Assembly (NCBI GenBank): GCA_943327015.2
Contig: CALPVM020000135.1
Span: 1-6,697, forward strand
Length of the DNA stretch: 6,697 nucleotides
Reading direction: 5' to 3'
DNA from: Akkermansia muciniphila
GTDB taxonomy: Bacteria; Pseudomonadota; Gammaproteobacteria; Burkholderiales; Burkholderiaceae_C
The notes beneath the pieces were generated by a model. It saw nothing but the letters and a program-made list of their open reading frames with translations. It had not been told where the DNA came from and searched no databases. The position numbers were made by a program, and so were the translations under genes. Position 1 is the stretch's first letter. Every line of letters starts with the position of its first letter. This document shows positions 1 to 5,856 of this stretch, in pieces.

Positions 1-1
1 C

Positions 2-415
2 GAAGACCACAGCATGTGGAATTTTTTCAAAATGGGCTTGAACCAGCGCTTATCGGAGCTGGATGCTAGCTCGCGCATGACAGAACGCGTTGCCAGTGTA
101 TTGCTTGAAATGCTGCCCAGCGGGCAAAACAGCATGACACAAGTGGCATCCCGATTGGCCTTGAGCCCAAGGACACTGCAAAGACAACTGCAAAATGAAT
201 CGTCCAGTTTCAAAGCCGTGCTCAACCAGACCCGAAGCCAACTGGCACAACACTACCTTTTGCAAACGCAATTGCCGCTGGACGAGATTTCATTTTTATT
301 GGGCTTTCAGGATGGCAATTCTTTTAACCGTGCGTTTGCTGTTTGGATGCGAACTACGCCCGGTGAATACCGGCGCTCGCAGAGCACTCATTTCAGCGAC
401 CGCCCCAACACATAA
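2..415 (+). CDS. AraC-family transcriptional regulator, C-terminal part (5' end outside window)
   Basis: This is the DNA-binding end of an AraC/XylS-type regulator. The reading frame is open to the left edge, so the ATG at 14 is probably internal: the family is usually about 300-350 residues and only 137 codons are visible. Numbered from that ATG, the first helix-turn-helix lies around residues 41-66 (MTQVASRLALSPRTLQRQL), with the RTLQR recognition-helix wording typical of the family. The second lies around residues 88-120 and includes EISFLLGF, NSFNRAF and the closing TPGEYR signature. The LLEMLPSG segment just before the HTH and the overall wording resemble the subgroup with an arabinose-binding-like N-terminal domain (OruR/ArgR-like), but that domain lies outside the window, so the inducer cannot be guessed. 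The stop codon is TAA at 413-415, and the last 28 bases overlap the end of the opposing membrane-protein gene. Family assignment is firm; the regulated genes are unknown. Confidence 0.93.
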   Translation, partial: EDHSMWNFFKMGLNQRLSELDASSRMTERVASVLLEMLPSGQNSMTQVASRLALSPRTLQRQLQNESSSFKAVLNQTRSQLAQHYLLQTQLPLDEISFLLGFQDGNSFNRAFAVWMRTTPGEYRRSQSTHFSDRPNT

Positions 416-1191
416 GCGCTTGCAATCCATGCAACCAATGCGTACATACTAATTAAAAGCCATACCAAAGTAGTATGGCCATTTTCGTCAATCGGCTGCA
501 AAAGCAGTAATCTGGTTTTGTCTGGCTGGTATGCACCAACTCCCCATTTTTGCTCATACACCATAATGGCGGCTTGTTCTTTTAGTGGATAGTCGTCTAT
601 CGAAATAACTTCAAACATACGGCTTGCTACATGGGCGTTAGATGCGTCTGAATATCTGAAAACAGGCGAACTAAGCATCACTTCAAAGTCTGGTTCCGCC
701 TTGCTTTGTGCCAAAGCATGAACCTGCTCCTCGGGATAAAAAGGTTTGCTTTGTCCAAAACGGGGATATGACATTACGCGCTCACCCAGAACAACGGCAT
801 ATCGTTCGGTATCTACCTTAATGGGGGATGCAAACTTTACCCAACGCACCTTTTCTGCGTGCTTAAGGTCATCCAGGGTAGTCAATTGCGCATCGCTCTC
901 ATGGTAAAGCGACCATAAGTCACGCGCATACACTGAAGGAAGCAGCGGCAAGCCCATTAACAAGGGCAATAGCAAATAGATCAACCAAGCCCACGGTAAT
1001 TGACGCGAATGCGCTTTTGCCACATGCGTAAAACCCCAAACACACCAGCCAAGGCCTAACACAAGGGAGGCAATTTTCCAGATGACACTCTGGCTTAATT
1101 CAGCTGCCAATGCTCCCACCAATGCAATTACAAAAGCACCCAAAATCAAGCCGCCAGTCCAAATAAATGCCGACAGCCTGGGCTTCAACAT
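388..1191 (-). CDS. Unrecognised inner-membrane protein, four TM helices, large periplasmic domain
   Basis: I do not recognise this 267-residue protein. Hydrophobic segments are seen at about 8-30, 37-57, 67-88 and 241-263. Positive residues at the N-terminus (K3, R5) and between helices 2 and 3 (K59, R63) predict both ends in the cytoplasm and a soluble domain of about 150 residues (89-240) in the periplasm. That domain is rich in aromatic and charged residues, with one possible repeated theme (FRYSDASNAHVASRMFEV) but no catalytic motif I can name. The start ATG lies 3 bases after the stop of the upstream secreted-protein gene and has no convincing Shine-Dalgarno sequence, so translation is probably coupled to that gene. 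The shared layout suggests the two products act together at the outer face of the inner membrane; this is inference. The TGA stop at 388-390 lies inside the opposing araC-type gene. That it is a real gene is supported by its length, a coherent topology and tight spacing. Confidence 0.82.
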   Translation of the reverse strand: MLKPRLSAFIWTGGLILGAFVIALVGALAAELSQSVIWKIASLVLGLGWCVWGFTHVAKAHSRQLPWAWLIYLLLPLLMGLPLLPSVYARDLWSLYHESDAQLTTLDDLKHAEKVRWVKFASPIKVDTERYAVVLGERVMSYPRFGQSKPFYPEEQVHALAQSKAEPDFEVMLSSPVFRYSDASNAHVASRMFEVISIDDYPLKEQAAIMVYEQKWGVGAYQPDKTRLLLLQPIDENGHTTLVWLLISMYALVAWIASAYVLGRSLK

Positions 1192-1194
1192 TGC

Positions 1195-2007
1195 TTATTT
1201 AACCCATTGCAGGCACTGCGGGCAATTCTCTGTAAGCGGAATTTTGGCTTGCTTGTAGGCTTCTGCACCAGCAGTGCGCTGCCGGGGTTTCTGGCAACTC
1301 ACAAATGCAGTTTTTTTGAGCAGATTCGGTCTTACATTTTCGATCTTAAACGGGGTTGTTTTTACCGCTGCATCCGGACATTGGCCTTTTATTAGTTTTC
1401 TGATCGTGTCTGGCGTACTTTCGTCAAAACTCCACTGTGGTGCACTTGCACTACACTCCTGCGGCTTCCAGTTCACCATAAACAAATCCAGCGGCTCCCA
1501 GTTTGCACCCAAACCTTTAGCTGTGATGTTGCCTTGTTTGGTCAGGCAATACTCTAGCGGCTGTGCAAGCACGTCACGCTCTAGCGCCCAAACCGTTTTG
1601 TAAGCACTTGAAAGACTGGTTTTCGAACCATTGAATTCAAAGCCATCCTTACCGGGGTCAGCAACCACAGCCACAGAGTCGCCAGACGCATTTGTCACTT
1701 TTTCTTGCAATGAATTTTCTATAGACTCTCTGCACATTTCCAGACTACGCATGGTATCTGACAACTCCATCGAGCGAAAAAGCACAGGGTTAGTCACCTC
1801 GCCAAAAATGCGATTCTCAGGTGCCATTGCAACATATTCTTTTGCAAACTGGTTGGCTGTATTGCAAGTTTTGCTTACTTTATCCATGGCATCTTGCAGC
1901 GCCTCGGAGCGCGCACCATCGCTCAAAAGCGCATCAAAAAAAGCATGCCCAAGCGGACTTAAACTCAGCAAAACTATTCCTAAAGCACATGATCTTTTTG
2001 TAAACAT
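1195..2007 (-). CDS. Unrecognised secreted periplasmic protein with eight mature cysteines
   Basis: I do not recognise this 270-residue protein. It starts MFTKRS and continues with a hydrophobic stretch ending in LSLSPLGHA, a typical Sec signal peptide with likely cleavage after residue 22 (GHA before FFDALL). No lipobox is seen, so it should be soluble in the periplasm. The mature part holds eight cysteines, at about 48, 92, 154, 185, 210, 238, 262 and 265; the last two form a CPQC motif six residues from the C-terminus. An even number fits disulfide bonding, but the CPQC is not inside a visible thioredoxin fold. The frame could be extended to a TTG at 2019, but a GGAG at 2014-2017 sits 6 bases before the ATG at 2007 and would lie inside such an extension, so ATG 2007 is preferred. 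The gene is first of a pair with the membrane protein at 388-1191 and starts 47 bases after the speD homologue. Function is unknown. Confidence 0.84.
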   Translation of the reverse strand: MFTKRSCALGIVLLSLSPLGHAFFDALLSDGARSEALQDAMDKVSKTCNTANQFAKEYVAMAPENRIFGEVTNPVLFRSMELSDTMRSLEMCRESIENSLQEKVTNASGDSVAVVADPGKDGFEFNGSKTSLSSAYKTVWALERDVLAQPLEYCLTKQGNITAKGLGANWEPLDLFMVNWKPQECSASAPQWSFDESTPDTIRKLIKGQCPDAAVKTTPFKIENVRPNLLKKTAFVSCQKPRQRTAGAEAYKQAKIPLTENCPQCLQWVK

Positions 2008-2013
2008 CTTTAT

Positions 2014-2017
2014 CTCC
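2014..2017 (-). promoter_or_regulatory. Shine-Dalgarno site fixing the start of the secreted protein
   Basis: GGAG on the - strand with a 6-base spacer (ATAAAG) to the ATG at 2005-2007. It decides between this ATG and the in-frame TTG at 2017-2019, which has no comparable site and would put charged residues (EIK) ahead of the signal peptide. Confidence 0.75.
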
Positions 2018-2031
2018 AAAATTGATAAAGC

Positions 2032-2037
2032 ATTATG
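2032..2037 (-). promoter_or_regulatory. Weak candidate -10 box for the unknown two-gene unit
   Basis: CATAAT on the - strand matches TATAAT at 5 of 6 positions and would place transcription start just ahead of the Shine-Dalgarno site. The upstream hexamer at a usable distance (TTAAAG, 15-base spacer) matches the -35 consensus poorly. The alternative is that the pair is simply read through from the oxidoreductase-speD unit 47 bases upstream. Confidence 0.25.
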
Positions 2038-2054
2038 CCAATTAGTCTGCTGCT

Positions 2055-2432
2055 TTAACCCGCGCCACCGCGCACCACCTCGTTTCGCACCACCCGCACG
2101 GGCGCAAACAGCGCCAGCAAAGCCGCCATCAAAGCATGCGCCTTGTGGCTGTTGTCGCCCCCAAAATTACACACATATACATCCAGCGTTACGGCTTGGT
2201 GTTCCGGCCAGGTGTGAATACACAAGTGCGATTCCGCCAGCAACACAGTGGCAGTAACACCGCCCGCGCCAGCCGCACTGGCAGGAAATGTGTGGCTCAA
2301 ATGCGCTACGGGCTGCAAACCCGCATTACGCACAGCAACCAATGCGTGTTCCAGCAACAATTGCGCATCCGTTAACCAGTGCGATTCACAGCCGCATTGC
2401 TGCAGATCAGCAGTTAGGTGTAGTCCATGCAT
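2055..2432 (-). CDS. speD: S-adenosylmethionine decarboxylase proenzyme homologue (SpeD, short bacterial type)
   Basis: Enzymes of this family cleave themselves to make a pyruvoyl cofactor and decarboxylate S-adenosylmethionine, giving the aminopropyl donor for spermidine synthesis in the cytoplasm. The 125-residue length is normal for the short (class 1b) bacterial form. The hallmark AESHLCIHTWPE spans residues 66-77: self-cleavage is expected between Glu67 and Ser68, with Ser68 becoming the pyruvoyl group. His73 (Ser+5) and Cys88 in DVYVCNFGGD (Ser+20) match the spacing of the processing and proton-donor residues of the Thermotoga maritima enzyme. An HTF motif near 47-49 lines up with the substrate-stacking Phe region, followed by a Gly/Ala-rich loop (ASAAGAGG) about three residues longer than in Thermotoga. 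The ATG lies 12 bases after the oxidoreductase stop with no clear Shine-Dalgarno, suggesting coupled translation. No spermidine synthase gene is in the window. The family is certain; the substrate is less so, because some SpeD homologues are known to act on ornithine or arginine. Confidence 0.93.
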   Translation of the reverse strand: MHGLHLTADLQQCGCESHWLTDAQLLLEHALVAVRNAGLQPVAHLSHTFPASAAGAGGVTATVLLAESHLCIHTWPEHQAVTLDVYVCNFGGDNSHKAHALMAALLALFAPVRVVRNEVVRGGAG

Positions 2433-2444
2433 ACGCTTGACGCG

Positions 2445-3578
2445 CTAGCGCCCGCCGCTCACTGCTGCAGCAAATACACCTTGCGCACCCGTGGGCAGGC
2501 AGCGCCAGTAAGCCGGGTGCGCCGCAACCGTGCCACCCAGCGCCGCAGCTGCATGCCAGCCCCAGCGTGGTTGGTATAAAAACGCACGCGCCAGCGCTAC
2601 CAAGTCGGCATCACCATGCTGCAAAATATCTTCTGCCTGTTGTGCTTCGGTAATCATGCCCACTGCCGTGGTTGGCATGCCAGAGGCCGCCCGAATCTGC
2701 CGCGCAAAGTGCAGCTGGTAGCCCGGCCCAATGGCAATTTTTTGCAGGGGTGATACGCCACCCGATGACACGTGTATAAAGTTACAACCCAGTGCTTTCA
2801 AACGTTTAGACAGTTCTGCACTCTGGTCAGCATCCCAAGCACCCTCTACCCAGTCAGATGCTGATATACGCACACCCAATACGCCGCTGTAGGCGGCACG
2901 TACTGCCGTAAACACTTCGAGCACGAAGCGAATACGGTTTTCAAAACTACCACCATACTGGTCAGTGCGCTGATTTGCCAAAGGCGACAAAAATTCATGC
3001 ATCAAATAGCCATGGGCGCTGTGCAGTTCAATGGCATCAACGCCAGCACGCTCGGCACGCTGGGCAGCCACTACAAAAGCCTCTTTGATCTGCGCTATTT
3101 GCTCTATGCTTAATGCTGAAGGGGGTGTCTCGGTAGGCAGATGTGGCACTGCAGAGGGCCCCACGGTTTGCCAGCCACCTTGGTCAACACCTAACAAGTG
3201 GCCACCCTGCCAAGGCACAGCACTCGACGCCTTGCGTCCGGCATGCGCTAACTGAATGCACACCGCCGTTTTCGGCGCCAATGCGCGCGCACGTTGCAGA
3301 GTTTTGGCAAGTGCGGATTCTGTACGATCATCCCACAAGCCTAAACAACCCGGAGTAATACGGCCTTCGGGCACCACAGCCGTGGCCTCGATAGTAAAAA
3401 GTGCAGCGCCACTGTTAAGCAAATTCGTCCAGTGCGCTAAGTGCCAATCGGTAGCGACGCCATCGTCGGCCATGTACTGGCACATGGGTGCGACCACAAT
3501 GCGGTTGGGCAGTACCAAGTCTCCTTTAGGGGAGTGCAGCTTAAAAGGGGAAAAAAGTAATGGTGATGAATATGACAT
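2445..3578 (-). CDS. Old Yellow Enzyme family NAD(P)H:flavin oxidoreductase, XenA/YqjM-like
   Basis: This 377-residue TIM-barrel flavoprotein should bind FMN and use NAD(P)H to reduce activated C=C bonds of enals, enones or nitro compounds in the cytoplasm; the physiological substrate is not evident. The start fits the family (LFSPFKL, then LPNRIVVAPMCQYMA). Cys33 and Tyr35 in APMCQY are the redox-tuning cysteine and tyrosine of the thermophilic-like (class II) branch. Gln109 with IQLAHAGRK, and His186/His189/Tyr191 in HSAHGYL (substrate anion binding and proton donor), are all present. FLSPLANQRTDQYGGSFENR at about 196-215 is the family signature, and the FMN phosphate region appears as AVGMI near 305-309 and VALARAFLYQPRW near 327-339. 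The tail carries WGWHAAAALG and an aromatic PAYWR, as in XenA-type enzymes. The stop is TAG at 2445-2447 and speD follows 12 bases later. No Shine-Dalgarno precedes the ATG; the leader is A/T-rich. It is transcribed divergently from tkt. The family is firm, the exact member (xenA, namA) is not. Confidence 0.94.
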   Translation of the reverse strand: MSYSSPLLFSPFKLHSPKGDLVLPNRIVVAPMCQYMADDGVATDWHLAHWTNLLNSGAALFTIEATAVVPEGRITPGCLGLWDDRTESALAKTLQRARALAPKTAVCIQLAHAGRKASSAVPWQGGHLLGVDQGGWQTVGPSAVPHLPTETPPSALSIEQIAQIKEAFVVAAQRAERAGVDAIELHSAHGYLMHEFLSPLANQRTDQYGGSFENRIRFVLEVFTAVRAAYSGVLGVRISASDWVEGAWDADQSAELSKRLKALGCNFIHVSSGGVSPLQKIAIGPGYQLHFARQIRAASGMPTTAVGMITEAQQAEDILQHGDADLVALARAFLYQPRWGWHAAAALGGTVAAHPAYWRCLPTGAQGVFAAAVSGGR

Positions 3579-3586
3579 TTGTAAAT

Positions 3587-3668
3587 ATTAGACTGGGCAT
3601 TCCAGAAATACTTGATTAAACGCAAAACTTGCACTGTCCAACATAGAAACTTTTTCTGTAAGTCTAAT
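3587..3668. repeat. 8-base inverted repeat ATTAGACT / AGTCTAAT in the divergent intergenic region
   Basis: ATTAGACT at 3587-3594 and its exact reverse complement AGTCTAAT at 3661-3668 are separated by 66 bases. Each arm therefore presents AGTCTAAT toward the gene it lies nearest: on the - strand toward the oxidoreductase, on the + strand toward tkt. The arms are short enough to arise by chance; a role as paired operator half-sites or promoter parts is speculative. Confidence 0.4.
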
Positions 3669-3725
3669 GCATAGCTGGCAGCGTTAAAATGCGAAGTTTA
3701 CCTCTACTAACATCCCAAACCTTCT

Positions 3726-3729
3726 GGAG
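3726..3729 (+). promoter_or_regulatory. Ribosome binding site of tkt
   Basis: GGAG with an 8-base spacer to the ATG at 3738. It supports this start over the downstream ATGs in the same frame. Confidence 0.75.
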
Positions 3730-3737
3730 TCGCCACC

Positions 3738-5822
3738 ATGGCCACCACTAAAAACACATCGCAAATGGCAGCTGCCATTCGCGCATTGGCAATGGACGCT
3801 GTGCAGCAAGCCAATTCCGGCCACCCCGGTGCGCCCATGGGCATGGCAGACATGGCTGTTGCCCTATGGGGCGAGCACCTCAAGCACAACCCCGCCAACC
3901 CTGAGTGGCTGAACCGCGACCGCTTTGTACTTTCTAATGGCCACGGCTCGATGCTGATTTATGCCGTACTACATTTAACCGGCTACAAGCTGCCGATTAC
4001 CGAGCTCAAAAACTTTCGCCAGTTGCACAGCAAAACCGCTGGCCATCCTGAATTCGGCATTACCCCCGGCGTTGAAACCACCACCGGCCCCTTGGGTCAA
4101 GGCATTACCAATGCCGTAGGCATGGCGCTGGCAGAAAAACTGCTGGCTAAAGAATTTAACCGCGAAGGCCATGCCATCATCGACCATCACACTTATGTGT
4201 TTTTGGGTGATGGATGCCTGATGGAAGGCATTAGCCACGAAGCGGCTGCACTGGCCGGTGCATGGAAGCTGGGCAAGCTGATTGCCCTGTACGACGACAA
4301 CGGCATCTCGATTGACGGTCAAGTAGCCCCCTGGTTTATAGACAACACGGCACAACGTTTTGCAGCCTATGGCTGGAATGTGATTGGCCCGGTCGATGGT
4401 CACGATGCTGCCGCAGTGTCTAGCGCCATAGCGCAAGCCAAAAAGCCCACCGACAAACCGACCCTGATTATTTGCAAAACTCACATCGGCAAGGGCAGCC
4501 CCAACCGTGCCAACACCGCCAAAGCGCACGGCGAACCACTGGGCGCAGAAGAAATCAAACTCACGCGCGAAAGCATTGGCTGGCCACACCCCCCTTTTGA
4601 AGTGCCCAAAGCCGTTTATGCCGACTGGAGCGCAAAGGACAGCGGCAGCGCCGCCGAGAAAGCATGGAAAGAGCAATTTGCCGCTTATAAAACAGCGCAC
4701 CCTGACTTGGCCAAAGAACTGCTGCGCCGCGTGAAGGGCGACTTGCCAAAGAAATTTGCCCAAATGGCAGCCGATACCGCCAATGCTGCCCACACCAAGG
4801 CCGAAACGGTAGCGTCGCGCAAAGCATCGCAACTGGCACTCGAAGCATTCACCGCGGCTCTGCCCGAAATGCTGGGTGGCTCTGCCGACCTGACCGGCTC
4901 CAACCTTACTAACACCAAATGTACGCCTAATTTGCGCTTTGACGCACAAGGCGAAGTGGTGCAAACCGCAGATGCCAGTGGCAAACTAATAGGCGGGAGG
5001 CATATCAACTACGGCGTGCGCGAGTTTGGCATGGCCGCCATCATGAACGGCGTGGCGCTGCACGGCGGCTTTATTCCTTACGGCGGTACGTTTTTAACGT
5101 TTAGCGACTACAGCCGTAATGCCATCCGCATGGCCGCACTCATGAAGATTCGCGTAGTGCATGTGTTCACGCATGACTCCATTGGCTTGGGCGAAGACGG
5201 CCCCACGCACCAGTCAATTGAGCACGCTGCATCTCTGCGCCTCATCCCAAACTTGGACGTCTGGCGCCCCAGCGACACGACTGAGACTGCTGTGGCCTGG
5301 ACCGTTGCATTGCAAAACAGCACCAAACCTACGGCGTTGCTGTTGTCGCGCCAGAATATCAGCTACAGTGCCAAGCCCGAATCAGCCCAAGCGCCAGAGG
5401 CCAGCGGAGTCGCCGCAATTCAAAACGGTGCTTACATTTTGTCGGAGCCTGAAAGCATTGGCCTGAAGAAAAAAGCCCAAGCCGTCATTATTGCCACCGG
5501 CTCCGAAGTACCCTTGGCGCTGAAAGCGCAGGAACTACTCGCTGCCGACAAAATTGCGGTGCGTGTAGTTTCCATGCCCAGCACCACCACCTTTGACTTG
5601 CAAAGCCCTGAATACAAAGAAGCCGTTTTACCCGCCAACTTGCCTAAGGTCGCGGTGGAAATGGGCTCCACCGGAGGCTGGTGGAAGTATGGTTGTGCGG
5701 CAGTAGTCGGCATAGACACCTACGGCGAATCAGCGCCAGCACCGGTATTGTTTAAACACTTTGGCTTTACCCCCGAAAACGTCGCCAGCACCGTTGCTGG
5801 TGTGCTAAAGAAAAAGAAGTAA
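3738..5822 (+). CDS. tkt: Transketolase
   Basis: Transketolase moves a two-carbon ketol unit from xylulose 5-phosphate to ribose 5-phosphate or erythrose 4-phosphate, using thiamine diphosphate and a divalent metal; it serves the pentose phosphate pathway and, where present, the Calvin cycle. At 694 residues it is slightly longer than the usual 660-680. The N-terminal half has SGHPGAPMGMADMA (His29), SNGHGSMLIY (His69), TTGPLGQG (about 115-122) and the cofactor motif from GDGCLMEG (Asp158) to Asn188. His264 follows in KAHGEPLG. The second half has the phosphate-binding Arg361 region, GSADLTGSNLTN (381-392), YGVREFGM with catalytic Glu429, THDSIGLGEDGPTHQ (His479, Asp487, His491) and SRQN (Arg538). 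These line up with the known E. coli TktA residues. A loop of roughly 15 extra residues compared with E. coli sits at 393-423. Two other segments are rich in Ala/Lys (about 300-360, and the KKKK tail). gap follows 34 bases downstream, probably in the same transcript. Confidence 0.98.
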   Translation: MATTKNTSQMAAAIRALAMDAVQQANSGHPGAPMGMADMAVALWGEHLKHNPANPEWLNRDRFVLSNGHGSMLIYAVLHLTGYKLPITELKNFRQLHSKTAGHPEFGITPGVETTTGPLGQGITNAVGMALAEKLLAKEFNREGHAIIDHHTYVFLGDGCLMEGISHEAAALAGAWKLGKLIALYDDNGISIDGQVAPWFIDNTAQRFAAYGWNVIGPVDGHDAAAVSSAIAQAKKPTDKPTLIICKTHIGKGSPNRANTAKAHGEPLGAEEIKLTRESIGWPHPPFEVPKAVYADWSAKDSGSAAEKAWKEQFAAYKTAHPDLAKELLRRVKGDLPKKFAQMAADTANAAHTKAETVASRKASQLALEAFTAALPEMLGGSADLTGSNLTNTKCTPNLRFDAQGEVVQTADASGKLIGGRHINYGVREFGMAAIMNGVALHGGFIPYGGTFLTFSDYSRNAIRMAALMKIRVVHVFTHDSIGLGEDGPTHQSIEHAASLRLIPNLDVWRPSDTTETAVAWTVALQNSTKPTALLLSRQNISYSAKPESAQAPEASGVAAIQNGAYILSEPESIGLKKKAQAVIIATGSEVPLALKAQELLAADKIAVRVVSMPSTTTFDLQSPEYKEAVLPANLPKVAVEMGSTGGWWKYGCAAVVGIDTYGESAPAPVLFKHFGFTPENVASTVAGVLKKKK

Positions 5823-5843
5823 GCCCCGATTTTTTATTTTTAA

Positions 5844-5850
5844 AGGAAAG
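5844..5850 (+). promoter_or_regulatory. Ribosome binding site of gap
   Basis: AGGAAAG lies 6 bases before the ATG at 5857, with its GGA core 9 bases away. The 34-base tkt-gap gap is A/T-rich and shows no terminator hairpin, supporting co-transcription. Confidence 0.7.
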
Positions 5851-5856
5851 AAGCAA

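Larger units (their letters stand above)
3579..3737. promoter_or_regulatory. Divergent promoter region between the oxidoreductase and tkt
   Basis: These 159 bases separate two outward-facing start codons, so promoters for both directions should lie here. Toward tkt, TAAAAT at 3685-3690 is a 5-of-6 match to a -10 box, but the expected -35 position (around 3662-3667) is poor. TTGCAC at 3629-3634 resembles a -35 box with no good partner 16-18 bases downstream. Toward the oxidoreductase, TAATAT (- strand, 3585-3590) is the best -10-like hexamer, only 6 bases before the ATG. Neither promoter is convincing alone, which fits activator dependence or a limit of reading by eye. No RNA structure or riboswitch motif is recognised. 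Confidence 0.55.

Noticed and set aside
14..415. A stand-alone 133-residue HTH protein starting at the ATG at 14.
   Set aside because: The frame continues open to the window edge and that ATG has no Shine-Dalgarno sequence, so a truncated view of a full-length AraC-type regulator is more likely.
2026..2057. Inverted repeat TAAAGC/GCTTTA around the speD stop as a possible terminator.
   Set aside because: The stem is only 6 pairs, A/T-rich, with a 20-base loop and no following run of T on the - strand.
1631..2257. Open frame of 208 codons on the + strand across the secreted-protein gene and speD.
   Set aside because: It is antisense to two better supported genes, has no recognisable domain and reads as low-complexity Pro/Ala/Arg toward its end.
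3645..3657. AGAAA...TTTCT small palindrome upstream of tkt.
   Set aside because: Five A/T-rich pairs with a 3-base loop are expected by chance in A/T-rich intergenic DNA, and the flanks do not extend the match.
3732..3741. GCCACCATGG around the tkt start matches a eukaryotic Kozak consensus.
   Set aside because: A proper Shine-Dalgarno (GGAG, 3726-3729) is present, the neighbours are bacterial, and MA-starting proteins often give ATGG by chance.
3975..4964. Long open frame of 329 codons on the - strand inside tkt.
   Set aside because: It lies wholly antisense to an unmistakable transketolase gene, shows no family motif and has the Gly/Phe/Ala-rich look of a frame mirrored from GC-rich codons.
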